Assembly (NCBI GenBank): GCA_049518775.1
Contig: JBEKRL010000003.1
Coordinates: 1-64,000 of the forward strand
Source of the DNA: Bog-877 sp049518775
GTDB taxonomy: Bacteria; Chloroflexota; Dormibacteria; Aeolococcales; Bog-877
Length of the DNA stretch: 64,000 nucleotides
Direction: 5' to 3'
Shown: piece after piece, positions 49,336-57,865 of the stretch
How positions within the stretch are numbered: position 1 is the first letter of the stretch
Layout: each line of letters starts with the position of its first letter
Made by a program: the position numbers and the translations under genes
The notes under the pieces: generated by a model
Seen by the model: the letters and a program-made list of their open reading frames with translations, nothing else
Databases searched by the model: none
Told to the model about the DNA's origin: nothing

Positions 49336-49884
49336 GTGGCAATCCTGGAGATGGACTTCAACCCGGTCGACTCGATCACCGCGGGAGTCGAGGGGGTCCC
49401 CGGGTCCCGGACGTTCTTCCTTGAGGCCAGGCAGGGGTCGCGCGCCTGCACCCTCCTGGTCGAGAAGGTCCAGCTCCAGGAGCTGGGTGGCCAGCTGCTC
49501 CAGATCCTCGGCCCCAGTCGACGACCGAGCGCGGCTCCCGAGCCCACCACCCGTCCCGGCGATCCCCCGGGCTGGCGGGTAGGCAATATCCAGGTGGCCC
49601 TGGACGAAGAGGCGGGCCAGTGCACCCTGCTCCTAGAGGAGCTGACAGAGCTTGATGACGACGAGGACGAGCCTGCACCCGACGAGCCCCCGGGGTCCGC
49701 CGGCAGGTCTGCCCCCGACCTCCGGGCGGTCCGGCTGGTAGCCAGCCTCCAGCAGATGCACGCACTGGCAGAGCGCGGACTGCGGGTGATCCAGGGAGGC
49801 CGTCCCATCTGCCCGCTCTGCCACCTCCCCATCGACCCCCACGGTCACGTCTGCCCGGCCAGCAACGGGCACCACCGGGTCTGA
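49336..49884 (+). CDS. DUF3090 family protein
   Basis: A 182-residue protein of the DUF3090 family, found mainly in Actinomycetota and usually near a histidine-phosphatase gene, as here (51447). Family features are GSRTFFLEARQGSRACTLLVEKVQLQELGGQL in the first half and a C-terminal zinc-binding segment GGRPICPLCHLPIDPHGHVCPASNGH with three Cys and three His residues. Function is unknown. GTG 49336 is chosen because homology begins just after; CAGAAT ends six nt before it and no ribosome-binding site is seen. ATG 49351 is an alternative. Confidence 0.85.
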   Translation: MAILEMDFNPVDSITAGVEGVPGSRTFFLEARQGSRACTLLVEKVQLQELGGQLLQILGPSRRPSAAPEPTTRPGDPPGWRVGNIQVALDEEAGQCTLLLEELTELDDDEDEPAPDEPPGSAGRSAPDLRAVRLVASLQQMHALAERGLRVIQGGRPICPLCHLPIDPHGHVCPASNGHHRV

Positions 49885-49965
49885 GACAGGGCCTGTAGGA
49901 TGGCAGGCCTGATCCCCCCCGAAAGGGACTGCAGACCGAGAACTCACGGCACAGGAGCTGGGCAC

Positions 49966-50529
49966 ATGCGTCGAATGAGCGGTACCACCACCAGGCTGGC
50001 CGGAGCGCTTGCCCTCCTCCCCCTGGCGATCCTGGCAGCCGCCTGTGGCGCATCCTTCGACTCTGGGGTGGCGGCCCCAACCCCGACCCAGTCCGTCCCG
50101 GTGATCGTCGCTACCAGCCCCACCCCGACCCCCTCCGCCTCCACCTGCACGTCACCGGCGGCAGTGGCCACCTACCAGCTCCCAGGCGCCCAGACCCTGA
50201 GCGGGAACCTCCAGATCGAGGACGAGGTGGTCGGCAGTGGGAAGGAAGCCAAGGCCGGAGACACGGTCAAGGTCGACTACACCGGCTCCCTCCCTGACGG
50301 GAAGGTGTTCGACAGCAGCGTCGCCGACAACAGCGGCAATCCTGTCAGCCTCAAGTTGGCCGCCGGCTCGGTGATCCAGGGCTGGGTCGAGGGGATCCCG
50401 GGCATGCGGGTCGGGGGCACCAGGGAGCTGGTGATCCCGGCTGCGCTCGGCTACGGTTGCGAGGCGGTGAGTTCGATACCCGTCGACTCGACCCTGATCT
50501 TCAAGGTCACGCTAGTCGCAGTCAGCTGA
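49966..50529 (+). CDS. FKBP-type peptidyl-prolyl isomerase lipoprotein
   Basis: Extracytoplasmic folding catalyst. 187 residues: signal peptide with lipobox LAAACG at about residue 28, a Pro/Thr/Ser linker, and an FKBP domain at about 85-187 with AGDTVKVDYTGSLPDGKVFDSS, GSVIQGWVEGIPGMRVGGTRELVIPAALGYG and a closing LIFKVTLV. AGGAG eight nt before ATG 49966 supports the start. The 3' end overlaps the convergent acyltransferase gene by 18 nt. Confidence 0.92.
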   Translation: MRRMSGTTTRLAGALALLPLAILAAACGASFDSGVAAPTPTQSVPVIVATSPTPTPSASTCTSPAAVATYQLPGAQTLSGNLQIEDEVVGSGKEAKAGDTVKVDYTGSLPDGKVFDSSVADNSGNPVSLKLAAGSVIQGWVEGIPGMRVGGTRELVIPAALGYGCEAVSSIPVDSTLIFKVTLVAVS

Positions 50530-51225
50530 GGGACGGTAGCCGGCCGGCAGCAGCGCCGCCACCCTTTCCCGGATCGCCGCCGTGGCCGCGGCCGGGTCCT
50601 TCCCCACGGTCTGAAACGTGTCCCCGAGGCGCACCGCGATCGGGCCCCGGCGGGGCAGCAGCTCCCCCTTGGGCAGCACCCGCTCGGTGCCCCAGATGGC
50701 GCAGGGGAGGACCTGGGCCTCCGATCGCACCGCCAGGTATCCGGCCCCCAGCTCGAAGGCTCGCATCCTTCCGTCCACCGAGCGGTGCCCCTCGGGGAAG
50801 ACGATCAGTGCTCCGCCGCCTCGCAGCACCGCCAGGGCTCCTCGGATCGCCAGACGATCCGGCTCCCCCCGCCTCACCAGAATGCAGTTGCAGCGACTGA
50901 AGAATGCCCCGGCCAGGGGATTCCGAAAGAGCTCCTCCTTGGTCAGTGCGTGCACAACCCTGGGGATGGTGGCCGCGTACACCAAGGGATCAAAGTTGGA
51001 GAGGTGGTTGGAGCAGATCAGCAGGGGGCCTCTGGCAGGCAGGTTCTCCAGCCCTTGGAGATCCACGCCACCCCGGGCAGTGATGCGCACCACCACCCGG
51101 AGCACCGCCCTCGTCAGGACCAGCAGTCCCGACTCGGTGCCGTCGGGGCGGGCGCCCCTGGGCAACGCCGGCGCCCGCATCCGATTGGGGGCTTCGAATC
51201 TGGGCGGCCCGGCCTCCAACCCCAT
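50512..51225 (-). CDS. plsC: 1-acyl-sn-glycerol-3-phosphate acyltransferase
   Basis: Acylates lysophosphatidate to phosphatidate at the membrane. Block I is CSNHLSNFDPLVYAA (HX4D), block II is FSRCNCILVRRGEPDR, block III is VFPEGHRSVDGRMRAFELGAGYLA (His for the usual Thr of FPEGTRS), and block IV is VLPCAIWGTERV. One amphipathic or membrane helix precedes block I. Start set at ATG 51225 with GGGAG five nt upstream; the frame begins at 51252, only 6 nt from the end of the tRNA-Arg gene. It may be transcribed together with that tRNA. Confidence 0.9.
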   Translation of the reverse strand: MGLEAGPPRFEAPNRMRAPALPRGARPDGTESGLLVLTRAVLRVVVRITARGGVDLQGLENLPARGPLLICSNHLSNFDPLVYAATIPRVVHALTKEELFRNPLAGAFFSRCNCILVRRGEPDRLAIRGALAVLRGGGALIVFPEGHRSVDGRMRAFELGAGYLAVRSEAQVLPCAIWGTERVLPKGELLPRRGPIAVRLGDTFQTVGKDPAAATAAIRERVAALLPAGYRPSADCD

Positions 51226-51257
51226 GCTCGCTCCCATCTGATCAGCCTGCATGCCCC

Positions 51258-51331
51258 TGCCCCCTGGTGGACTCGAACCACCGACCGTCGCCTTAGAAGG
51301 GCGCCGCTCTGATCCACTGAGCTAAGGGGGC
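51258..51331 (-). tRNA. tRNA-Arg(TCT)
   Basis: Minus-strand cloverleaf: acceptor GCCCCCT/AGGGGGC, D-arm GCTC-GAGC, anticodon loop CTTCTAA (anticodon TCT), T-arm GGTGG-TTCGAGT-CCACC, discriminator A. The outermost anticodon-stem pair is a G27-A43 mismatch. CCA is not encoded. Confidence 0.93.
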
Positions 51332-51433
51332 TTGGCTGGGGTCATTCTGACGACTTCGGGCCAGGCTCCCGAGGCCGGCTCCCGAACGCAGGACCGATGG
51401 CGGCACCGGGACAGCGCCGCGGGGTCGATTTCG

Positions 51434-51439
51434 TAGGAT
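51434..51439 (+). promoter_or_regulatory. TAGGAT -10 element of the phosphatase gene
   Basis: TAGGAT, 4 of 6 to TATAAT, lies exactly 7 nt before the GTG start at 51447. No Shine-Dalgarno is present. Confidence 0.45.
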
Positions 51440-51446
51440 AGGTGCA

Positions 51447-52112
51447 GTGAGAGGCTCTGGCGTCCGCGGGCCCGCCACCACCTGCTATCTGGCCCGGCAC
51501 TGCGACGTCGCCAACCCCGGCCGGGTCATGTACGGTCATCTGCCCAACTTCCCGCTCAGCGCCAGGGGTCGGCAGCAGGCGGACGCCCTGGGCCACTACC
51601 TCTCCCACACCCGCATCCGGGCCATCTACACCAGCCCGCTCCAGCGGGCCCAGGAAACCGCGTCGCTGCTCGCCAGCGAGCTCTCCCCTCCCCCGCCGAT
51701 CCTGGTCCGTCCCAACCTGGTCGAGGCTGAGTTCGGCCGCTATCTGCAGGGGACCAGGCAGCGCGACGTGGTCTGGCGCAAGCCCCGCTGGTGGCTCCAC
51801 ATGGCCTGGCCGGGGCTGGTCCCCGGGGACGAGTCCATGTCCTCGATGGCGACGCGGGTGGGAGTGGCGATCCAGGAGGGGCTGCGCGATCACCCCGGGG
51901 CGGCCTTCCTCTGCGTCAGCCACGGTGACCCGATCCAGGCCTGGTGGGCGACCACCGAGGGACGATGGCCGTGGGCACTGCATCGGCTCCAGTGCGCCAA
52001 GGGGGGGATGCTCGAGCTGCGCTACCAGGGCGACCAGTTGGTCTCCAAGACCTACCTCTCGCCGGAACGGGTCGCCACCTCCGGACCGGCGCAGCCCAGC
52101 CCCGCCGGCTGA
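51447..52112 (+). CDS. Histidine phosphatase family protein
   Basis: Phosphoglycerate-mutase-fold phosphatase of 221 residues. The catalytic His is in CYLARHCDVANPGR (an RHC variant of the usual RHG). The flanking motifs are GRQQADALGHYL, AIYTSPLQRAQETA with the conserved Arg, and the second His in FLCVSHGDPIQAWW; EAEFGRY supplies the acid. The substrate is unknown. In Actinomycetota relatives occur next to DUF3090, which lies 1.5 kb upstream. GTG start, likely leaderless. Confidence 0.88.
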   Translation: MRGSGVRGPATTCYLARHCDVANPGRVMYGHLPNFPLSARGRQQADALGHYLSHTRIRAIYTSPLQRAQETASLLASELSPPPPILVRPNLVEAEFGRYLQGTRQRDVVWRKPRWWLHMAWPGLVPGDESMSSMATRVGVAIQEGLRDHPGAAFLCVSHGDPIQAWWATTEGRWPWALHRLQCAKGGMLELRYQGDQLVSKTYLSPERVATSGPAQPSPAG

Positions 52113-52134
52113 CCGCGTCCCGGTCCCGTCGGCC

Positions 52135-54786
52135 TCAGTCGGAGCTCCTCACCTCGCCTTCCGGCCCCGGCGGGGATTCCCTGCGCCGCGCCGGTCGGAG
52201 GCGAAGCAGAGCACTCCGGATGGGGTCGAAGCGACGGTCCGCTACCCGCTCCTTGAGCGGGATGATCGCGTTGTCGGTGAGCTTGATGTGCTCGGGGCAG
52301 ACCTCGGTGCAGCACTTGGTGATGTTGCAGAGCGCCACCCCGGCCTCACCGCGCAACAGCGGAATCCGGTCGGCAACGTCCTTGGGGTGCATCTCCAGCG
52401 ACGCAATCCGAACCATGAAACGGGGGCCGAAGAAGCGACTCTCGGCCTCATGTTCGCGCAGCACATGGCAGACGTCCTGGCAGAGGAAGCACTCGATGCA
52501 GCGGCGCTGCTCGCTCACCCGCTCGATGTCCCGCTGCTGAATGACGAAGGGGGCGTGCTCCCCCGGGGGCGGGGTGAACGGCTGGATCCGCCGGTTCACC
52601 TCGTAGTTCCAGCTCACGTCGGTGACCAGGTCTTCGATCTTGGGGAACACCTGCATCGGCCTGACCAGCACCTCGGGGCCCATCTCTAGAAGCTGGTCGA
52701 CCCTGGTCTTGCACATGAGCGATGGGCTCCCGTTGATCTCGGCACCGCAGGACCCGCACTTGCCGGCCTTGCAGTTCCACCGGCAGGCCAGGTCGGAGGT
52801 GCCGTTGGCCTGGATCCAGTGGATCGCGTCCAGCACCACCATGCCCTCGATCTGCGGGACCGTGAAGGCCTGCAAACCGCCGCTCCCGGAGTCCCCCCGC
52901 CAGACCCAGAACCTCACCCGGCGCTCGGTGCGGCCGTCGGCATACTCGATGCGCAGGCTCCGGGGCCGCTCATCATCAGCGGATACCTCCACCGCGGGGG
53001 CCGGCTGGCCCTTCAGCCGCGCCTGGATGCTGGCCTCGGCGGCGTCGGCGATGGCCGTGGCAGCCACCCTGGTCTCGCCCTCGGTCAGCTTGCGCAGGTG
53101 TTCGGGCATGGCCTCCAGCGGCTGCCGGACCACCCGCATGGCACCAGACCCGTCCCGGTGGACGATCAGGTTCACCCGGCCCAGCTCCTGGTCGCGGTCG
53201 GGGTAGTCGAGCCGCCACTGCGAACCCCGGCTCTCCCTCCGCTCCAGGGCCGACCTCACGATCGCCTCGCTGATGACCAGCATGAAGTGATCGTCCCGGG
53301 CACCGTTGAAGCCGGGGTTGTAGGCGGGGGTGCCCGGCACCCGGATCCGTCTGACCCGCTGCTGCAGTTGGAGGATCTCCTCCAGGGTGTCCTTGAGCGA
53401 CTGCTCCGTCCGGGCGATCGCCGCCCCCGACTGCATGGCGTCCTGCAGCTCCCGGTGCAGCTGGAAGGGGTCCTCACCCTGGCCGCCCGAGAGCGGCGCC
53501 AGCAGCACCTTCTCCTCCTCCTCCACCTGGGCCTGACTGACCCGGGGCAGGCCGGCGCAGGTGCCGGCGTAGGCGGCAGCCGCCTCGCCAGCGCGCCGCC
53601 CGAAGACGAGGATGTCTCCCAGCGAGTTCCCGCCCAGACGGTTGGCTCCATGGAGACCGGCAGCCACCTCACCGGCGGCGTAGAGGCCGGGCACCGTGGT
53701 GGCCGCGGTCTCCGCCTCCACGTTCACCCCGCCCATGGTGTAGTGAATGGTGGGCGCCACCTCCATCTGCTCCCTGGTGATGTCCACTCCCGCCAGGCTC
53801 TCAAACTGCTCGTACATCGATGGCAGCCGGCGCCTGATGGCGTCCGCCCCCAGATGGGTCACGTCCAGGAAGACGCCTCCATGCGTTGAGCCCCGCCCGG
53901 CCTGGACCTCCTTGAAGATGGAGCGCGCCACCACGTCCCGCGAGGAGAGGTCCTTCTTCACCGGGTCGTAGCGGGCCATGAAGCGCTCGCCGAGGCGGTT
54001 GCGCAGGATCCCGCCCTCACCTCGGACCGCCTCGGTCACCAGGATCCCTCGGGCCCCCGGCGGCCAGACCATCCCGGTGGGGTGGAACTGGACGAACTCC
54101 ATGTCCTTGAGCTCAGCCCCAGCCTCGTAGGCCATCGCGGCCCCGTCGCCGGTGCCCTCCCAGGAGTTGGAGGTGATGAGGAACATCCGCCCCCAGCCCC
54201 CCGTCGCCAGCACCACCGCCTTGGCCCGGATCAGCACGAACTCCCCGGTGGCGCGGTCATAGCCGAAGGCGCCCGCGACCCGGTCGCCATCCTTGAGCAG
54301 GCGGGTCAAGGTGGTCTCCATGTGCACGGTGACCCCCTCGGTGTGGACCAGCCGGTCCTGGCAGGTGCGGATCAGCTCCAAACCGGTCCGGTCCCCGATG
54401 TGGGCCAGCCGGCGCCAGGAGTGGGCCCCGAAGGCGCGCTGGCTGATCCGCCCATCCGGGGTCCGGTCGAAGACCCCGCCCCACTGCTCCAGTTCGATCA
54501 CCCGGTCGATCACCTCGTGGGTGTAGAGCTCGACCATCCTCCAGTTGTTGAGCATTGCCCCACCCCTCAGGGTGTCACCGAAGTGGACCTCCCAGGAGTC
54601 CGCCTCATCGAGATTGCCCAGGGCCGCGGCGATGCCGCCCTCGGCCATCACGGTGTGGGCCTTGCCCAGCAGCGACTTGCAGACCACCCCCACCCGGCAG
54701 CCCTGCTCGGCAGCGGCGATCGCGGCCCGCATCCCGGCGCCGCCCGCCCCCAGGACCAGGACGTCGTAGTCAGTCTCGACGGTCAC
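52135..54786 (-). CDS. Fused succinate dehydrogenase flavoprotein/iron-sulfur subunit (SdhA-SdhB)
   Basis: A single 883-residue chain contains both catalytic subunits of Complex II. Residues 1 to about 560 are the FAD subunit: LVLGAGGAGMRAA, flavin-linking His44 in GKAHTVMAEGG, FVQFHPTG (235-238), TEAVRGEGG with Arg255, HYTMGG with His348, and ANRLGGNSL. After a linker (about 565-615) comes SdhB. Its [2Fe-2S] cysteines are 668, 672, 677, 680 and 692 (NCKAGKCGSCGAEING); the 4Fe/3Fe cluster cysteines are in CIECFLCQDVC (763-773) and CNITKCCTEVC (820-830). Sequence style is mycobacterial Sdh1, where the two are normally separate genes. GTG start 3 nt after sdhC. No internal stop or frameshift is visible. 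Confidence 0.93.
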   Translation of the reverse strand: MTVETDYDVLVLGAGGAGMRAAIAAAEQGCRVGVVCKSLLGKAHTVMAEGGIAAALGNLDEADSWEVHFGDTLRGGAMLNNWRMVELYTHEVIDRVIELEQWGGVFDRTPDGRISQRAFGAHSWRRLAHIGDRTGLELIRTCQDRLVHTEGVTVHMETTLTRLLKDGDRVAGAFGYDRATGEFVLIRAKAVVLATGGWGRMFLITSNSWEGTGDGAAMAYEAGAELKDMEFVQFHPTGMVWPPGARGILVTEAVRGEGGILRNRLGERFMARYDPVKKDLSSRDVVARSIFKEVQAGRGSTHGGVFLDVTHLGADAIRRRLPSMYEQFESLAGVDITREQMEVAPTIHYTMGGVNVEAETAATTVPGLYAAGEVAAGLHGANRLGGNSLGDILVFGRRAGEAAAAYAGTCAGLPRVSQAQVEEEEKVLLAPLSGGQGEDPFQLHRELQDAMQSGAAIARTEQSLKDTLEEILQLQQRVRRIRVPGTPAYNPGFNGARDDHFMLVISEAIVRSALERRESRGSQWRLDYPDRDQELGRVNLIVHRDGSGAMRVVRQPLEAMPEHLRKLTEGETRVAATAIADAAEASIQARLKGQPAPAVEVSADDERPRSLRIEYADGRTERRVRFWVWRGDSGSGGLQAFTVPQIEGMVVLDAIHWIQANGTSDLACRWNCKAGKCGSCGAEINGSPSLMCKTRVDQLLEMGPEVLVRPMQVFPKIEDLVTDVSWNYEVNRRIQPFTPPPGEHAPFVIQQRDIERVSEQRRCIECFLCQDVCHVLREHEAESRFFGPRFMVRIASLEMHPKDVADRIPLLRGEAGVALCNITKCCTEVCPEHIKLTDNAIIPLKERVADRRFDPIRSALLRLRPARRRESPPGPEGEVRSSD

Positions 54787-54789
54787 GGC

Positions 54790-55572
54790 TCAGAAGCCCA
54801 GGTGGGGGTCGTGGATGACCCCAGACTGGAGCAGGCGAATGTAGCCGTCGGTGAGGATCAGGCTGAAGAGGCTGAGCCAGGCGAAGGCGGAGTGCCTGGC
54901 GTTCAGCCAGCTGGCCCCCTTCCAGACCTGGTGCCGCTGGACCCCGGCCAGGACACAGGAGAAGCAGTCCACCCCGCCTCCGACCAGGTGCCGGAGGGAG
55001 TGGCAGCCGAAGGTGTAGCCGGTGAGGAGCACCATGTTGACCACCATGAGGCCGGTGCCCAGCCCGAAACCCAGGTGGCCTTGGTAGTAGAAGGACCGAA
55101 TGGCGTCGATCCAGAGCACCACCACGAAGCCCACCACCAGGTACATGAAGAACCGATGGAGGTTGTTGAGCACGAAGGGAAGCCTCGACTCGCCCCGGTA
55201 GGAGGATCTCCGGCCGGTCGGGGACAGGGCGGCCATCTGGGAGGGCTCGACTCGGGAACAGGCCGACGGGTCCCCGAAGAAGGACCGGTAGTAAGCCTTG
55301 CGGTAGTAGTAGCACGTGGCCCGGAACCCCAGCGGGACGTAGAAGATGAACAGCGCGGGCGAGACCGGCGTCCGGCCCACCGCCACCTGGGGGGAGTAGA
55401 AGGGCGAGAGGTACTGGTGGAACTGGTCGGTGTGGAAGAAGACGATGGTCCAGAGGCTGTAGAGGCCGAAGAAGGTCAGCCAGACCACCACGTTGGCCGG
55501 GTATAGCCACCAGAGCCGCCTGCGTCGCAGCTGCAGGTCGACCGTCCGGCGTCCGAGCAGGCTCGCCGCCAT
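54790..55572 (-). CDS. sdhC: Succinate dehydrogenase membrane subunit (Sdh1 cytochrome b type)
   Basis: Membrane anchor for the fused catalytic chain. 260 residues with about five hydrophobic helices (YPANVVVWLTFFGLYSLWTI, SPALFIFYVPLGF, FFMYLVVGFVVVLWI, LGTGLMVVNMVLLTGYTFG, FAWLSLFSLILTDG). Histidines in helices (NNLHRFF, GCHSLRHLVG) could ligate haem. The layout resembles the single large anchor of mycobacterial Sdh1 (Rv0249c-like). It begins one base inside the stop of the mdh relic (TGATG) and ends 3 nt before the fused subunit, so the operon is tightly coupled. Confidence 0.85.
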   Translation of the reverse strand: MAASLLGRRTVDLQLRRRRLWWLYPANVVVWLTFFGLYSLWTIVFFHTDQFHQYLSPFYSPQVAVGRTPVSPALFIFYVPLGFRATCYYYRKAYYRSFFGDPSACSRVEPSQMAALSPTGRRSSYRGESRLPFVLNNLHRFFMYLVVGFVVVLWIDAIRSFYYQGHLGFGLGTGLMVVNMVLLTGYTFGCHSLRHLVGGGVDCFSCVLAGVQRHQVWKGASWLNARHSAFAWLSLFSLILTDGYIRLLQSGVIHDPHLGF

Positions 55573-55844
55573 CAGCCCAGGACCGCGACGAGTTCACGGA
55601 TCGAGTCCGCCGACCGCCCCAGCTCCTCTCGCTCGGCGGGTGTGAGCTCCACCTCGACCACCTCCACGACCCCTGCCGCTCCCAGCTTGACTGGCATCCC
55701 CATCACCACACCGTGGATCCTGTACTCCCCCACCATCCGGACGGCACAGGTAAGGATCTGCCGCCGGTCCAAGAGGATCGCCTCCACCATCTGTACCGCA
55801 GCACCGAGGTGGCCAGCCCCTACGACCGAGACCCTCCGACTCAT
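55572..55844 (-). pseudogene. mdh: Malate dehydrogenase relic with large in-frame deletion
   Basis: A 90-residue product. The first dozen residues are the Rossmann start of lactate/malate dehydrogenase (RRVSVVGAGHLGA). They jump directly to the family's last 75 residues (AVQMVEAILLDRRQILTC, then VVMGMPVKLGAAGV and VVEVELTPAEREELGRSAD). More than 200 residues are missing, including the catalytic His and the substrate arginines, so it cannot be an active MDH. Frame, ribosome-binding site (GGGAGG) and the TGATG junction to sdhC are intact, so it may persist as a translated leader for sdhC. It could alternatively be an assembly deletion. Confidence 0.8.
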
Positions 55845-56254
55845 TGATCCTCCCATCGCTGGAGGCGACGCTCTCACCCCGAGTTGAGCGCCCCAATCAT
55901 AGGCGGCGGGATCGACCGCGGCCCAAGCCTCCCGGGCGCTCAGGCGGACCTCGCCCATGGCGCCGCCGGCCAGCTCTGCCCGGACGACCAGGCGCCGCCG
56001 GACCTGGGGGTTCTGGGGTGACGGCAGCTCACGCTGGAGCGCCCGGCGGAACGAGGTCCGCTGGGCAGCGGACCTTCGGCGCCAGAGGCAGGGGGCAGCT
56101 GCTAGATCCCGAGGCTGCCCTCCACCAAGCTCGCTCAGCGGCCTCGCGGTTGGCTGCGTTCCGCCCAGCGGACCCCGGTCCTTGGACCGCGGCCACTCCC
56201 ATCGGGCCCTCCGCCTACCGCCTCAACCCCCAGCCACGAGCCTAGGTCCACCCC
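55845..56254. other. Gene-free stretch upstream of the mdh-sdh operon
   Basis: About 410 bp carrying the mdh relic's ribosome-binding site (near 55850) and presumably the operon promoter. I could not pick a convincing -35/-10. No gene was recognised. Confidence 0.4.
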
Positions 56255-57865
56255 TCAGTCCCCGGACCGCCGCAGGTCCGTGTGATCCTGGGCTGCCGTG
56301 AGAACCTTCGCCGCCACGTCCGACCGGACCCAGAGCTCCCCGTTGGCGGAGGCCTGGACCTCGGTGTAGCCGCGCCGCAGGAGCGCCAGGATCGGGCCGT
56401 ACTGGGTGTAGGAGTCGCTGGTCACGAGCACCACCACCGGGCGCGCGCTGCTCACCCTCTGGAGGAGCGTCTTGGGGCCAAGCAGGATCCAGTTCATGTA
56501 GATGGTCGGCTCAGGCAGGACCGGCTGGAGCTTTCCCAGCAGGTAGGCCCAGGCATCCGGCGACCAGACCACCGCAGTCGCACCGGTCAGTCGGTTCTGG
56601 CCCAGCCAGGCCACCGCTTCGTGCTCCTCCAGGGGACGAGTGTCGTAGACCTGGACGTACGAGGTTTCGCTGACCTGGCCGGTCAGCCGTCCCACGAAGG
56701 CGGGGTAGTACTGCAGGGTCAGCTTGCCGGTGAACAGGCTGCCACCGCTCACGCCAGAAGCGAACAGCGACACCCACAGACAGCTGGCGACCAGCACCGA
56801 CCCCAGCAAAGCGGCTCCCGCCAGCCTGGCTCGGCCGAGCCAATTTCGCCAGTCGGGCTTGCCCATCCGGGCCATCAGGATCGCGCCCGCCGGCACCGCC
56901 GGCAGCAGAAAGTGCGCATAGGCGCGGTTGGGGATCACATAGCCGAGCAGCAGGGTGGCCAGCCAGAGCCAGGGCAGCAGTCGCTCAGTGGGCCAGCGCC
57001 AGGCCAGGAGGACCCCGACCAGCAACAGGATCCCGGCCAGGAGCCGGATCGACACCGACCAGAAGGAAGGGTGGAAGGCGTAACCGGTATAGGTCGAGTA
57101 CCCGGTCACCAGGAAGGAGAGCACGTTGTGGAGGCCGGCGGCCGCGATGAATGGGGCCATCACCCCCGCCACCACCACCGCGGCGGTGGCCGCCGTCACC
57201 AGCCCCAAGCCCCAGCCTCTGCGGCCGGCGAGGACGAGCAGCAGCACCGCCACCCCCAAGTCCGCCACCACCGTCTGCTGGATCAGGCAGCCGCAACCAA
57301 AGAGCAGCCCCGAGGCGGCCGCCAGCATCAGGGCCGTTGCCCGCCGCTCGGTCCGCAGGGCCGCCGTCATCGCCACCATCCCCCACACCGTGAAGGCGAT
57401 GAGGAGATTCTCGGGAAGTGCCAGGTCGCCGCCGAGGAGCGGGGCGGAGATCAGGAAAGCCGTGACCAGAGTCGCGATCCAGACCCGCCGGGGGCTGAGG
57501 CACCGCGCCGCCAGCCGCCAGGTCCCCACCAGGGCCGCCACCTCGGTCAACGTTGAGAGCAGGTGGAGGCCGAGCTCGCGGGGCCCGAAGATCCCCAGGA
57601 CCAGCTGGTAGAGCCAGAAGAGCAGGGGTGGCTTGTTGTTCCAGGTGGTGAGGTAGAGGACCTTGCCGTGGGCCATCAGCCAGGCCGTGGTGGCATAGCC
57701 CGCCTCGTCGGTGTACCAGTGGGGCTCGAAGAGCGTCGGCAGCCGCAGCACCAGCAGCAGCACCAAGGGAACGGTCAGGCTGCGCCAAGCCGCCCAGCCT
57801 CTCCTGCCGTCCTGCGGACCGCCGGCGGGTCCCCCCGCCCGGTCCGAGCCGCCAGTCCGCACCAC
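56255..57865 (-). CDS. GT39/ArnT-like membrane glycosyltransferase
   Basis: Polytopic membrane protein of about 536 residues using a lipid-linked sugar donor. The first extracytoplasmic loop has the family acid-rich motif HWYTDEAGYATTAWLMAHGK, followed by LTTWNNKPPLLFWLYQL, typical of ArnT/PMT-type GT39 enzymes. Eleven or so hydrophobic segments follow, and a soluble C-terminal domain (about 410-536). The start is unclear. GTG 57865 is used; upstream frame sequence to 58897 runs antisense to the epimerase gene and is not conserved. With the neighbouring epimerase and GT2 it suggests cell-surface glycan synthesis. Confidence 0.8.
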   Translation of the reverse strand: MVRTGGSDRAGGPAGGPQDGRRGWAAWRSLTVPLVLLLVLRLPTLFEPHWYTDEAGYATTAWLMAHGKVLYLTTWNNKPPLLFWLYQLVLGIFGPRELGLHLLSTLTEVAALVGTWRLAARCLSPRRVWIATLVTAFLISAPLLGGDLALPENLLIAFTVWGMVAMTAALRTERRATALMLAAASGLLFGCGCLIQQTVVADLGVAVLLLVLAGRRGWGLGLVTAATAAVVVAGVMAPFIAAAGLHNVLSFLVTGYSTYTGYAFHPSFWSVSIRLLAGILLLVGVLLAWRWPTERLLPWLWLATLLLGYVIPNRAYAHFLLPAVPAGAILMARMGKPDWRNWLGRARLAGAALLGSVLVASCLWVSLFASGVSGGSLFTGKLTLQYYPAFVGRLTGQVSETSYVQVYDTRPLEEHEAVAWLGQNRLTGATAVVWSPDAWAYLLGKLQPVLPEPTIYMNWILLGPKTLLQRVSSARPVVVLVTSDSYTQYGPILALLRRGYTEVQASANGELWVRSDVAAKVLTAAQDHTDLRRSGD

